Origin: Thermoplasmata archaeon
GTDB taxonomy: Archaea > Thermoplasmatota > Thermoplasmata > Lutacidiplasmatales > UBA184
Direction of reading: 5' to 3'
DNA: 48,800 nucleotides
Assembly: GCA_035622275.1 (NCBI GenBank)
Contig: DASPVQ010000003.1
Span: 1 to 48,800, forward strand
Shown: piece by piece, positions 15,723 to 24,414 of the stretch
How the letters are laid out: the number at the start of each line of letters is the position of its first letter
Position numbering within the stretch: the stretch's first letter is position 1
Notes under the pieces: model-generated
Told to the model about the DNA's origin: nothing
The model's database searches: none
Seen by the model: only the letters and a program-made list of their open reading frames with translations
Translations under genes and position numbers: made by a program

Positions 15723-17801
15723 GTGGCCGTCTCGGCGATCGACGCCTATCTCGGAGCCCTCGCGCTGCTGGCCGCGCTCGCACCGCTCGGCCTCGTCCTG
15801 ATCCGCGGGGCCGAGCGGGCGTTCGGGCTCCGCGGATTCCTGACGGTCCCCGAGCGAGCGATCGTCTCGATCTTCGCCGCGAGCACGCTGTTCTTCCTGG
15901 TCGCCTCGATCCCGTTTCCGATCTTCTGGCCGCCGGTGATGTGGGGCATCCTCGGCGCGGGCGGGATCGCCCTGGCCGTCCTGTGGTCGCACGAGCGCTG
16001 GCTCGGCCTGCGCGCAGGGGCGGCCTGGGTGAGCACGCCGACGGGGGCGCTGGTCGTCCTCGTCTCACTCGGCCTGATCGCCGTCGAGATCGTCGGCGGG
16101 GGAACCTCGGCCTTCCCGAACGTGTACGACGGCGCCTTCCAGAGCCTGCTCGCGAACCTGATCGTCGCGAACCATACCGCGGTCTGGACGCTCCAGCCGT
16201 ACGCCACCGCCGGGGTGATCTACCCGCAGGGCGCGGCCGTCTGGTTCGCGTTCCCGAACTACCTGTTCGGGTGGAGTACGATCACCGCCGCGGTGGTCGT
16301 GCCTCCGTTGTTCCTCGCGCTGTCGGCCCCCGCGGCCTTCTGCTGGGGCCAGCGTCTCGGGGGCGTCTCCGGGCCGCGAGCGGCCCGCACGGGCCTCGTC
16401 TTCCTGGGCTTCTTCGCGCTCGTCGCGAGCTGGCCCCGCCTGTTCATCGGCGGGTCGTACGACTTCGCGCTCTCGCTGCCCCTGTTCCTGGTGGCGCTCG
16501 GATGGTTGCGCCCGTACGCCGAGCGGGGCGCAACGAGGTGGGGCCCGACAGCGGCGTTCGGGCTGCTCCTGGGGGGACTGACCTCGCTCAGCGTGGCCTG
16601 CGGGGATCTCCTGCCGATCCTGCTGATCGCTTTCCTGGTGCTCTACGCCCCTCGCCTGCGGCTACGATGGCGCGCCTGGGCCGCGAGACTGCTCGCGGCG
16701 ATCGCCATCGGGACCGTGTTCGTGGCACGGAGCATCGCGGGGGTCGTCGTGTGGTGGCACTACCCGCAGCACGTGCTCGGGGCGACCGGCAGCCCCCCCT
16801 ACGCGGCGCAGGGCGGCCTGCCGTCCCTGACCTGGGGCCTGTTCGTGACCTACGTGTACCCGTTCCCGCCGCTGCGGCCCAAGATCTCCCCGTTCCCGAT
16901 CATGGCTGGCCTCATCGTGGTCCTGCTCGCGGCCGGGGTGATCCTGTGCCTGTTGTGGTTCCTGCGTCCGGCCGGCACCGAGCGTCGCCTGCTGTCGGCC
17001 GACGTGGTCCGGCCGCTCGTGGCGATCACGATCCTCGCGTTCGCCTGGACGCTCGCGCTGTTGTTCGCGAGCGCGAGTCCCTTCACCGCCACCTTCGCGA
17101 ACAACCTCGCCTCGGTCTACGAGTCGTCGTACCTGCTGTTCATCCTCTACGGCGCACTGACCGCGATCCCGACGCTGGCCGCTGTCGAGTACCTCGCCGG
17201 GCGTGCGGCCGGCGACGCGACCGACCGCGGAGGCGACCGACCGGCGCGCCGTTGGTCGCTCGAGCCGGCCGCGGCCCGGGGGCGAAGTGCGGCGACCGCC
17301 CTCGCGGTCGCCCTCGTGGTCGTGCCGATCGGCGTTGGAGGCGTCACGACCGTGACCGAGGTCCCCGGCTATCTCGGCGGCCACCTGGCGATGTTCGCGA
17401 ACGTGAGCGCCGGGGACGCCAACGGGCTGCGCTGGGCCGGAGCTCACCTCCCCGCGTGCTCGCGCGTGCTCGTCGCCCCGGGCTCGGCCGCCATGTTCCT
17501 ACCGCTCTTCGCTCGGCTGGGTCTCGTCTTCCCGATGTACCCGATCTCCGTCAACCTCTCGTACAACAACGCGGTGAACGACCTGATCGCCGGGACGTAC
17601 ACGGCCGGAACGCGGGCCGACCTGCTCGAGCTCAACGTCACCGAGGTCTTCGTCACCGGCCAGAGCTCGGTGAGCTACCTGCCGTTCGACCCGGCCGTCT
17701 TCGCGACGTCCCACGACTTCGTCACGCTGTTTGCCCAGGGCGACGCGCAGATCTATGCCTTCGCTCCCGGCGAGGCCGCGACCGACTGCGTCTTCGCCTA
17801 G
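15723..17801 (+). CDS. Large polytopic membrane protein, distant GT-C-like relative
   Basis: The 692-residue protein has many membrane helices over residues 1-480 and again near 520-545, ending in an external domain of about 140 residues. The first external loop reads NVYDGAFQSLLANLIVANH with Asp136 in the place of the acidic GT-C motif. NANGLRW-type sequence in the tail (DANGLRWAGAHLPACSRVLV) echoes the FAWLQAHEPAGSTVLVTD region of the two proteins at 7.5-12.2 kb, so it is probably a third, more distant member. YPQGAAVWFAFPNYLFGW is a further conserved-looking loop. It starts at a GTG with a TATA-like box 26 bp upstream. Likely role: lipid-linked glycan transfer at the cell surface, by inference. 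Confidence 0.68.
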   Translation: MAVSAIDAYLGALALLAALAPLGLVLIRGAERAFGLRGFLTVPERAIVSIFAASTLFFLVASIPFPIFWPPVMWGILGAGGIALAVLWSHERWLGLRAGAAWVSTPTGALVVLVSLGLIAVEIVGGGTSAFPNVYDGAFQSLLANLIVANHTAVWTLQPYATAGVIYPQGAAVWFAFPNYLFGWSTITAAVVVPPLFLALSAPAAFCWGQRLGGVSGPRAARTGLVFLGFFALVASWPRLFIGGSYDFALSLPLFLVALGWLRPYAERGATRWGPTAAFGLLLGGLTSLSVACGDLLPILLIAFLVLYAPRLRLRWRAWAARLLAAIAIGTVFVARSIAGVVVWWHYPQHVLGATGSPPYAAQGGLPSLTWGLFVTYVYPFPPLRPKISPFPIMAGLIVVLLAAGVILCLLWFLRPAGTERRLLSADVVRPLVAITILAFAWTLALLFASASPFTATFANNLASVYESSYLLFILYGALTAIPTLAAVEYLAGRAAGDATDRGGDRPARRWSLEPAAARGRSAATALAVALVVVPIGVGGVTTVTEVPGYLGGHLAMFANVSAGDANGLRWAGAHLPACSRVLVAPGSAAMFLPLFARLGLVFPMYPISVNLSYNNAVNDLIAGTYTAGTRADLLELNVTEVFVTGQSSVSYLPFDPAVFATSHDFVTLFAQGDAQIYAFAPGEAATDCVFA

Positions 17802-17886
17802 CGCAGCCGACCCTGAGCGTCGATGTAACACGTAAACACCCGAAATCGCAAGGTTCACAAACCCCGAGCCTCTCCGTTTCTGTCCC

Positions 17887-18396
17887 ATGAAGGGACCGCG
17901 CCCCAACGTGAAGGCCCGCGTGGTCGCGAAGGCCGCGGTGTTCCGCGACCACCAAATCCTCTTGCTCCATCGCTCGTTCGACGCGGCAGATCCCGGCATG
18001 TGGGACCTGCCCGGCGGCCAGGTCGAAGAGGGCGAGACCCTGGGCCGCGCCGTGCGGCGCGAGGTCCGCGAGGAGACCGGCATCGCGACGCGGCTGGGCC
18101 CGATGTTCCACGCCGACCTGTTCGGATCGTTCTCGCGGCACGGCAAGATCCGGCCGACCGTGGGGGTCTACTTCCACTGCGTCGCGGCCAACCCGAAGGT
18201 CCCGCACCTCGACCCCAAGGAGCACACCGAGTACGCCTGGGTCAGCCTCGAGGACATGCGCAGCTATCCCACCGTGCCGCACCTCGCGCGCGCGGTCGAA
18301 CTCGCCTTCCGCACGCGCAAGGGCGTCCGGCCGCGCGGGCGCGTGCCATCGCCCGAGGACCAGCCCCCGATGGTCCATCTACCCGTGCCGACGTAG
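17887..18396 (+). CDS. Nudix hydrolase
   Basis: The 169-residue protein is a single Nudix domain with extra C-terminal tail. The Nudix box begins at GGQVEEGETLGRAV and ends with RREVREETGI; the GX5EX7REUXEEXGU pattern is complete, including the REVREE glutamates that bind Mg2+. It should hydrolyse a nucleoside diphosphate linked to another group. The WDLPGG lead-in and HRSFDAADPGMW suit a general dinucleotide or sugar-nucleotide hydrolase, but the substrate cannot be read from sequence. The C-terminal 35 residues (RKGVRPRGRVPSPEDQ) are basic and Pro-rich. It follows the polytopic gene after 85 bp and converges on the SDR gene with a 7 bp gap. Confidence 0.9.
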   Translation: MKGPRPNVKARVVAKAAVFRDHQILLLHRSFDAADPGMWDLPGGQVEEGETLGRAVRREVREETGIATRLGPMFHADLFGSFSRHGKIRPTVGVYFHCVAANPKVPHLDPKEHTEYAWVSLEDMRSYPTVPHLARAVELAFRTRKGVRPRGRVPSPEDQPPMVHLPVPT

Positions 18397-18403
18397 GCCG
18401 GGG

Positions 18404-19360
18404 CTACGCCCCGGGAGCGCGCGCGACCGTGGCGCGCCAGGCGTCCAGCGTCTCGCGCAGCGTCTCCTCGAACGAGATCTCGGGGGACCATCCGAGCGCC
18501 CGCAATCGCCGCACGTCGGCGAGGTGGACGGGCTCGTCGACCCGGCGGACACGGCTCGGGTCGACCTCGACCTCGATCGGCGCGGCCGCGAAGCCGCGGA
18601 GGGTGTCGAGCGTCGTGCGAACGGTCCGGGGAACGCCGCTGCCGATGTTGTAGGCGGTCCCCGCTTCCCCGCGTTCTGCGACCGCGATCATCGCCCGCGT
18701 CGCGTCTCGCACGTCGGTGACGTCGCGCGCCTTGTCGAGGTTCCCCACCCGCATCACCCGGGGCGCGGGTTGGTGCTCGAGGCGGGCGATCTGGCTCGCG
18801 AAGTCGTTGATCGAGTCGCCGACCTTTCCGACGCCCGTGGTCCCGAAGATGCGGTAGCGCACCACGGGGATCCCGAAGCTGCGGAAGTACTGGTAGCAGA
18901 GGAGGTCGGCGGCTGCCTTGCTGGAGGCGTAGGGGCTCGTGGGCCGCATCGGGGCGTCCTCCGGGGTCGGCACCTGCTCCGGGTCGCCGTACTGGGTGCC
19001 GCTGCCCGCGAAGGCGAAGCGGGCGTCGGGGCGGTGGCGCCGCAGCGACTCCAACAGGTGCAGCGTGCCGAGCACGTTGGTCCGGAACGTTCCCTCCGGG
19101 TCCTGCCAGGATGGGATCACGAACGCGAGCCCGGCAAAGTGGTAGACCACGTCGGGCGAGAACTCCCGCACGGTACGATCGACCGCCTCCGCCTCTCGGA
19201 CATCGAGCGCGGTCCACCGGGGAGCGTCGGCGGTCGCCGGGATCGCCCCCGGTGCCGCCCCGGGCAGCGACGTCGCGAGCACCTCGATGCCACGTTGCAC
19301 GAGCTCCCGGGTCATGTAGGAGCCGAGGAAGCCCGCGGCCCCGGTCACCAGCGCGCGCAT
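18404..19360 (-). CDS. Extended SDR sugar-nucleotide epimerase/dehydratase
   Basis: The 318-residue protein starts at ATG 19360 (MRALVTGAAGFLGSYM); the longer frame begins with a TTG only two codons earlier. TGAAGFLGS is the NAD(P)-binding loop of extended SDRs, and SPYASSKAAADLL supplies the YxxxK catalytic pair. VYHFAGLAFVIPSWQDPEGT, NVLGTLHLLESLRRHRPDAR and GSGTQYGDPEQVPTPEDAPM match the GDP-mannose 4,6-dehydratase / GDP-4-keto-sugar reductase group. It is the third gene in a row after a sugar kinase and a nucleotidyltransferase, so it probably edits the nucleotide sugar those enzymes make. The precise sugar is uncertain. Confidence 0.85.
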   Translation of the reverse strand: MRALVTGAAGFLGSYMTRELVQRGIEVLATSLPGAAPGAIPATADAPRWTALDVREAEAVDRTVREFSPDVVYHFAGLAFVIPSWQDPEGTFRTNVLGTLHLLESLRRHRPDARFAFAGSGTQYGDPEQVPTPEDAPMRPTSPYASSKAAADLLCYQYFRSFGIPVVRYRIFGTTGVGKVGDSINDFASQIARLEHQPAPRVMRVGNLDKARDVTDVRDATRAMIAVAERGEAGTAYNIGSGVPRTVRTTLDTLRGFAAAPIEVEVDPSRVRRVDEPVHLADVRRLRALGWSPEISFEETLRETLDAWRATVARAPGA

Positions 19361-19424
19361 CGCCAACGGGCCGACGGACGAGAGCCAAAGGGGTTAAGCG
19401 TGCCGCCCGCGCGGGCGCCTCGAG

Positions 19425-20339
19425 CTACTCGGCGGCCGCCCGCGTCGCCCGGAGCGCACGGTAGAACCCGTCGGGCGAGCCCACGGACCTCCAGCGCGCC
19501 GGCGCCGCCGCGACGAGCGCGGCGATCCGCCCGCCGCTCCCGAGCAGCTCTTCGATGCCGGCGGTCACCTCGAGCTCCGCCGAGGGGCGCCGGGCGTGGA
19601 CCTGACGCAGGGCGCCGAAGAGCCGGGGCGAGAAGGCGTAGACGGCGGTCGCGGCCCAGTTCGACCGGGGCCGGGCGGGTTTCTCTTCCATGCGCTCCAC
19701 CTCGAGGCGGCGCCACTGCCGGTAGCGCCCGGCGGCCCGGGCCTCGACCACGCCGTAGCGTCGGGGGTCGCGCACGCGTCGGACGAGCAGCACGGCATCG
19801 AGCTCCTCGGTCCGCAGCAGCTCGGCCATCGCCCGCGGCAGGGCACCGCGATGCGGCTCGTCCAGGACCGCGTCGCACGCGTGGAGCAGGAACGGCGCCG
19901 ATCCGACCTCGGGCGCCGCGCACAGGACCGCCGCGCCGAAGCCGCTCGGACGCGGCTGGAGGGCGAAGCGGAGGCGCAGCCGACGCAGTCGGTCGTAGAA
20001 GGCTCGGGTCTCGGCGAGGCGGTCGGAGTGACCGGCGTGCCGGGCGAGGAACGCCCGATCGATGCGGAAGTAGTTCTCGACCGTCGCGCGGTCGCGCGGC
20101 TGCACGACTAGGGTGACGTCGGTCACGCCGGCGCCCATCATCGTCTCCAGCACGATGTGGGCGACCGGTTTGAGCACGGGCTCGTGGTCCCGACCGACGT
20201 CGAAGAGCGGCAGGAATTCCTTGCGCAGGCCGCGGGACCACGGCAGCATCCGGGTCCCTTCTCCCGCGAGGGTGAGAACCGCGCGCAGCGGCGCCTCCCG
20301 CGATCGCCCCGACGCGCGGAGCGCCTTGCGTCGTTCCAT
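19425..20339 (-). CDS. Sugar-1-phosphate nucleotidyltransferase
   Basis: The 304-residue protein has the nucleotidyltransferase signature in LTLAGEGTRMLPWSRGLRKE followed by FLPLFD (G-x-G-T-R, then K-E-x-L-P). LKPVAHIVLETMMGAGVTDV, PFLLHACDAVLDEP (sugar/metal site), RRYGVVEA and VERMEEKPARPRSNWAATAVY are all in the order of GalU/RmlA-type enzymes. It joins NTP and a sugar 1-phosphate to give a nucleotide sugar. The HACDAV segment replaces the common LGDxL, which may affect nucleotide or metal preference. The substrate is probably the product of the adjacent GHMP kinase (36 bp upstream), so an HddC-like role in activating a heptose or related sugar is possible. Confidence 0.84.
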   Translation of the reverse strand: MERRKALRASGRSREAPLRAVLTLAGEGTRMLPWSRGLRKEFLPLFDVGRDHEPVLKPVAHIVLETMMGAGVTDVTLVVQPRDRATVENYFRIDRAFLARHAGHSDRLAETRAFYDRLRRLRLRFALQPRPSGFGAAVLCAAPEVGSAPFLLHACDAVLDEPHRGALPRAMAELLRTEELDAVLLVRRVRDPRRYGVVEARAAGRYRQWRRLEVERMEEKPARPRSNWAATAVYAFSPRLFGALRQVHARRPSAELEVTAGIEELLGSGGRIAALVAAAPARWRSVGSPDGFYRALRATRAAAE

Positions 20340-20375
20340 CCGGATCCCCGACGGTAGCGATAGCGGTGGTTCGCC

Positions 20376-21488
20376 CTATTTGTGCGTTCGGCCCAGCGCC
20401 CGTCGGGGGCGCGCGGCCCCCCGGGCCGCCGGGGCCGGCGCGCCCGCCTCGGCGCGGACGCTCCAGGTCTGGAGTCCCTCGGGCTCCAGCGCGAACTCCG
20501 TGACGCGACCGCCCGCGTCCTGGACCGCGCGGGCCACCTGGGCCCGGCGCGCGAAGTCGCAGAACAACAGGATGAAGCCGCCGCCTCCCGCGCCGACGAG
20601 CTTGCCGCCGAGCGCTCCCGCCGCCCGCGCCCGGGCGTAGAGCGCGTCGACGTGCGGGTTCGAGATCCCCTCGGTGAACCGCTTCTTCAGCTCCCAGCCC
20701 TCGTCCAGGAGGCGGCCCATCTCGTCGATGTTGCCGCGGAGCAGCTCGTTCTTCATCGCGATCGCAAGCTCCTTGGTCGCGTCGAGCGCCTCGACCGTCT
20801 CGGGCCGCTTCTCGGTGAAGCCCCGCTGCTGCCGGTCGAGCAGCTCGTTGGAGAAGTGGCCGCCCCCGACGTACGCGAGGAGGAGTCGATAGGCGAGCTC
20901 GTTGGCTACCTCGCGCCGGATCTTGAGCGGGTTGACGATCGTGCGGTCGCGGAAGAACTCGATGAAGTTGAAGCCCCCGAATGCGGCCGCGTACTGGTCC
21001 TGTCGGCCCCCCGTGATCCCGAGCTCCGTGCGCTCGATGCGGTAGGCGAGCTCGGCGATCTCGTAGCTCGTCCAGGCCTGCTTGAGGTAGTGCTGGAACG
21101 CCCCCACCAGCGCGACGCACATCGCGCTGGAGCCGCCGAGCCCCGAGCCCGGCGGCGCGTCGGAGTGCAGGAACAGGTGCAGCGACTCCTCGGGGCCGGA
21201 GGGCGCGCCGGGCGGTCGCAGCACCCGCAGCCCGGCCTTGACGAGGTCGAGCTCCCCGTTGTAGAGGAGATCGGAGGGGCGTGCGTAGTTCGCGCGCAGC
21301 CCGAAGTCGAGGGACTCGACGCTGGTGCCGCGGCCGGCGTGGTTGCCGGCCTCGAGGGTGACGTAGGCGTACTTGTCGACCGTGCAGTTGAGCACCGCGC
21401 CCCCGCGCTCCTCGGGGTACGGCGAGACATCGGTCCCCCCGCCGGCGAAGCTGATGCGCAGCGGCGCCTTGCTGCGGAGGATCTGCAT
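20376..21488 (-). CDS. GHMP-family sugar kinase, HddA-like
   Basis: The protein has 370 residues from ATG 21488 (MQILRSKAPLRISFAGGGTD). The frame extends further upstream to 21998, but that part is antisense to the Nudix gene. GHMP motif 1 is APLRISFAGGGTDVSPYPEE, motif 2 is SDAPPGSGLGGSSAMCVA (ATP phosphate loop), and motif 3 is GGKLVGAGGGGFILLFCD. The length and motif wording resemble D-glycero-D-manno-heptose 7-phosphate kinase (HddA), which makes the 1,7-bisphosphate; fucose/galactose-type kinases are alternatives. A TATA-like GGATTAAG lies about 30 bp upstream of 21488. It leads a kinase, nucleotidyltransferase, SDR operon. The tail after residue 345 is Ala/Arg-rich and probably disordered. 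Confidence 0.83.
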   Translation of the reverse strand: MQILRSKAPLRISFAGGGTDVSPYPEERGGAVLNCTVDKYAYVTLEAGNHAGRGTSVESLDFGLRANYARPSDLLYNGELDLVKAGLRVLRPPGAPSGPEESLHLFLHSDAPPGSGLGGSSAMCVALVGAFQHYLKQAWTSYEIAELAYRIERTELGITGGRQDQYAAAFGGFNFIEFFRDRTIVNPLKIRREVANELAYRLLLAYVGGGHFSNELLDRQQRGFTEKRPETVEALDATKELAIAMKNELLRGNIDEMGRLLDEGWELKKRFTEGISNPHVDALYARARAAGALGGKLVGAGGGGFILLFCDFARRAQVARAVQDAGGRVTEFALEPEGLQTWSVRAEAGAPAPAARGAARPRRALGRTHK

Positions 21489-21516
21489 CGCGGAGGCCGA
21501 CGACCGGGACCAGCGA

Positions 21517-21524
21517 CTTAATCC
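21517..21524 (-). promoter_or_regulatory. Putative TATA box of the sugar-activation operon
   Basis: The coding-strand GGATTAAG lies about 30 bp upstream of the kinase ATG at 21488 and supports that start over upstream in-frame codons. Confidence 0.4.
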
Positions 21525-21621
21525 TTGCCTCCGCCGCGCGGACGCGCCCGAGCCCGGAACCCTTAGGAACCGGGGCCGCTCCTCGGAGCCGGAACCGCGG
21601 GGCGGCGGGAAGGGGTGGGAC

Positions 21622-22035
21622 GTGGGGCGCCGGTACCAGAATCCCGCGCTGACCGTGGACGCCGTGTGGATCGATCGGGGCCGGCTGCTGCTGGTCCGGC
21701 GTGCCCGGCCCCCGTTCCGCGGAATGTGGGCGCTGCCCGGTGGGTTCGTCGAGCTCACCGAGACCGTCGAGGACGCGCTGCGACGCGAGCTCGCGGAGGA
21801 GACCGGGCTTCGGGCGGGACGTCTCGAGCTCCTCGGCGTGTACTCCGGCCCCGATCGCGATCCGAGGAAGCCGACGACGTCGGTCGCCTTCCTCGTCCAC
21901 GGCCGCGCCCGCCCGCCGCGGGGCGGCGACGACGCGGGCGAGGCCCGGTGGGTCCCTCTCCGCGAGGTCGGAAGGCTCGCCTTCGACCACCGCCGCATCC
22001 TGGGCGACGCGGTGCGGCGTCGCGCCCGACGCTAG
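21622..22035 (+). CDS. Nudix hydrolase, archaeal ADP-ribose pyrophosphatase type
   Basis: The 137-residue protein starts at GTG 21622 just after GGAAGGGGTGGG, a good ribosome-binding region. YQNPALTVDAVWIDRGRLLL is typical of the small archaeal ADP-ribose pyrophosphatases. The Nudix box is complete: GGFVELTETVEDALRREL followed by AEETGL, matching GX5EX7REUXEEXGU. Expected reaction: ADP-ribose to AMP and ribose 5-phosphate; other nucleoside diphosphate sugars are possible. Cytoplasmic. It lies divergent from the sugar-activation operon and converges with the MFS gene, 7 bp apart. Confidence 0.86.
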   Translation: MGRRYQNPALTVDAVWIDRGRLLLVRRARPPFRGMWALPGGFVELTETVEDALRRELAEETGLRAGRLELLGVYSGPDRDPRKPTTSVAFLVHGRARPPRGGDDAGEARWVPLREVGRLAFDHRRILGDAVRRRARR

Positions 22036-22042
22036 CGCAATC

Positions 22043-23554
22043 TCACTTGCCGTCCGCGAGCGGCGCCGGCTCCGCGGGCGCCGTCGTCGAGATGACCGCC
22101 GGGGCGACCTTCGAGACCTCGCGTCCCCGCGACCAGGAGAGCAGCGCCGCGACCAGCAGGATCGCCGCCGAGCCCCACAGCGCCGCGTGGATGCCGGTGA
22201 GGAACGCGGAACTCAGCCCGCCGACGAGGTTGGTCGTGCCGAGGAACACCTCGTAGGCGACCGCGCGCGGGATGCTCGCGCTCGCGATCGTGAGCGCCAG
22301 GACGAAGCTGAGGAGGGTCCCGAGGTTCATCAGCGTGGTGCGCACGCCGCTGATCGCGCCGAACGTCGACGGCGTGGCCTGGCTCATGATCGCGGTCGTG
22401 TTCGCCGGATAGAACATCCCCGTGCCGATCCCCGAGACGAGCGAGATCATCGGGATGAAGCCGAGCCAGCTGCTGAGGTCGAGCAGCGAGTAACCCAGGA
22501 CGGCGGCGCCCATGCACAGGATCCCGAGGGTCGCGAACGTGCGCGCGCCGCGCTGGTCGACGCTGCGCCCCATCACCGGAGCGAGCAGCGCCCCGATGAG
22601 GTAGCCGGGCACCAGGAGCAGCGAGGCGTCGAGCGGCGAGAGCCCGCGCAGGCCCTGGAGGTACATCGTGAGCAGGAAGACGACGCTGAGGTAGCCCAGG
22701 CTCTGGAACAGGCCGGCGACGAGCGAGAAGGCAAGCAGCCGATTCTTGAGCTGGTGCAGGTTCAGCATCGGCTGGCGGCTGCGCAGCTCGAGCGTGATCC
22801 AGGGGACGAGCAGCAGGCCGCCGAGGACGAGGTAGCTGACGTTGAGGATCGACACGCCGTAGACCGCGAGCTCGATCAGGCCGTAGCAGACGAGGCTCAG
22901 GATCGCCGAGAACAGAACGAAGCCCGGTAAATCGAAGCCGACCTTCTGGGGCGTGTCCTTCGGCAGCGAGCGCAGCCCGAGGTACGCCGCGAAGATCCCG
23001 ATCGGGATGTTGATGAAGAAGATGTACCGCCAGCCGATGTCGGTCGTGATCACGCCGCCGAGGAGGACCCCGAGGATCGCGCCCACGCCCCAGCCGAAGG
23101 CGAGGAACCCGAACGCCCGGCCGCGACGCTCGGGCGGGTAGACCGCGGCGATCAGCGCCCCGCCGTTCGCGAACACGAGCGCGCCGCCGACGGCCTGGAT
23201 GCCGCGGGCGACGATCAGGAAGATGTCGGTCGGCGCGAACCCGCTGAGCGCGGAGCCGACCGTGAAGATCGCGAAGCCGAGGTTGTAGACCCGGCCCCGG
23301 CCGAGCAGGTCGCCGATCTTCCCGGCCTGCGTCGTGAGGGCCGCGGTGATCAACAGGTAGATCAGGATCGTCCAGATGATCGTCGAGAGCGGCGAGGCGA
23401 GGTCGCGCGCCATCGTGGGGAGCGCGAGGATCACGATGGTGCTGTCGACCGCGACCATCAGGGTCCCGATCGCGGTGAGGAGCGTGACCGCCCGCTCCCG
23501 GGCCGGCTGGCTCAGGCCGCGGCTTCCGCTGGGCGGGTTGACCGGGGTCGACAT
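22043..23554 (-). CDS. MFS transporter, DHA2 (14-helix EmrB/QacA-like) family
   Basis: The 503-residue protein has about 14 predicted membrane helices. The family landmarks are present: VDSTIVILALPTMARDL at helix 1 (motif D1 region), the loop GKIGDLLGRGRVYNLG (motif A), ARGIQAVGGALVFANGGALI, and RRGRAFGFLAFGWGVGAILG (motif C area). Transporters of this group use the proton gradient to expel drugs, lipids or metabolites; the substrate cannot be predicted. The C-terminal tail carries a short Ala/Pro stretch. AT-rich sequence near 23590-23608 may hold its promoter. It is divergent from the VIT1 gene across about 130 bp. Confidence 0.9.
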   Translation of the reverse strand: MSTPVNPPSGSRGLSQPARERAVTLLTAIGTLMVAVDSTIVILALPTMARDLASPLSTIIWTILIYLLITAALTTQAGKIGDLLGRGRVYNLGFAIFTVGSALSGFAPTDIFLIVARGIQAVGGALVFANGGALIAAVYPPERRGRAFGFLAFGWGVGAILGVLLGGVITTDIGWRYIFFINIPIGIFAAYLGLRSLPKDTPQKVGFDLPGFVLFSAILSLVCYGLIELAVYGVSILNVSYLVLGGLLLVPWITLELRSRQPMLNLHQLKNRLLAFSLVAGLFQSLGYLSVVFLLTMYLQGLRGLSPLDASLLLVPGYLIGALLAPVMGRSVDQRGARTFATLGILCMGAAVLGYSLLDLSSWLGFIPMISLVSGIGTGMFYPANTTAIMSQATPSTFGAISGVRTTLMNLGTLLSFVLALTIASASIPRAVAYEVFLGTTNLVGGLSSAFLTGIHAALWGSAAILLVAALLSWSRGREVSKVAPAVISTTAPAEPAPLADGK

Positions 23555-23659
23555 CGTCGTCGGGAGGAGACGGCGGTATCGACCCGGGTCGCGGATTTAG
23601 CGATTTGCTGGCGCGGCGGTCATCGGGCGTGGTCGACGGGAGCCGCGCCGCCCCACAGG

Positions 23660-23667
23660 CTATAATC
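23660..23667 (+). promoter_or_regulatory. Putative TATA box of the VIT1/CCC1 gene
   Basis: CTATAATC is centred about 25 bp ahead of the ATG at 23688, a good leaderless arrangement. Confidence 0.45.
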
Positions 23668-23687
23668 GCAAGCTCGGTGGCCCGGCG

Positions 23688-24389
23688 ATGATGAAGGGGC
23701 AGATCCACGAGTCCCACCCCCATCCGGGGCTCCTCTCCGACTTCATCCTCGGCAGTCAGGACGGCCTCGTCAACGTCCTCGGGATCCTGCTCGGGCTCTC
23801 GGCCGCGACCGGTGACACCCGCATCATCATCATCGCCGCCCTTGCGGCGCTCGGCGCCGAGTCGGTCTCGATGGGCGCCGTCGCCTACACGTCGACCCTG
23901 GCTCGCCTGCGCTTCTACCAGGCCGAGACCCAGCGGGAGCTCCACGAGATGCGCGAGGTGCCCGACATGGAGCGCGAGGAGGTCCGCACGGTCTTCCGCA
24001 AGTGGGGCTACGAGGGCGAGGAGCTCGAAGAGCTCGTCCGCAAGATCGAATCGAAGCCCAAGGCGATGCTCGACTTCATGATGGCCTTCGAGCTCAACCT
24101 CGCGCCGGTCGGCCCGCTGCAGCCGCGCAACAGCGCGCTCGTGGTCTTCGCGGCGACCGTGCTCGGCTCGTTCATCCCGCTCGTCCCGTTCCTCGTCGCG
24201 GGGCACGCGATCGTCACCGCCGCCTTCGCGTCGATCGGGCTCAGTGCCGCGGCGCTCTTCGGCATCGGCTGGTACGAGGCGACCACCACCGTGGGCTCGC
24301 TCTGGAAGAGCGGGCTCCGCATGCTCGTGATCGGTCTCGGCGCCGGCTTCGCCGGATTCCTGATCGGGCACTTCGCGGGAACGCTGTAG
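23688..24389 (+). CDS. VIT1/CCC1-family iron/manganese transporter
   Basis: The 233-residue protein opens with LSDFILGSQDGLVNVLGILL, the first-helix signature of the VIT1/CCC1 family, and continues with AALGAESVSMGAVAYTSTLA. A cytoplasmic acidic helical insert (about residues 80-145: ETQRELHEMREVPDMEREEV, EGEELEELVRKIESKPKAML) corresponds to the metal-binding domain between helices 2 and 3, rich in Glu and Met as in plant VIT1. Helices 3-5 follow (VVFAATVLGSFIPLVPFLVA and later). Members move Fe2+ or Mn2+ out of the cytosol in exchange for protons. ATG codons at 23688 and 23691 are both possible. Confidence 0.9.
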   Translation: MMKGQIHESHPHPGLLSDFILGSQDGLVNVLGILLGLSAATGDTRIIIIAALAALGAESVSMGAVAYTSTLARLRFYQAETQRELHEMREVPDMEREEVRTVFRKWGYEGEELEELVRKIESKPKAMLDFMMAFELNLAPVGPLQPRNSALVVFAATVLGSFIPLVPFLVAGHAIVTAAFASIGLSAAALFGIGWYEATTTVGSLWKSGLRMLVIGLGAGFAGFLIGHFAGTL

Positions 24390-24414
24390 CGCGAGCGCTC
24401 GGCCCGCGCTCCGA

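Noticed and set aside
19345-21990. 881-codon minus-strand frame over the sugar-activation cassette
   Set aside because: Out of frame with the kinase and nucleotidyltransferase, whose motifs are complete; composition is that of a shadow frame.
22032-24371. 779-codon minus-strand frame over the MFS and VIT1 genes
   Set aside because: His/Arg/Asp-rich with no domain; the overlapping MFS and VIT1 genes are unmistakable.
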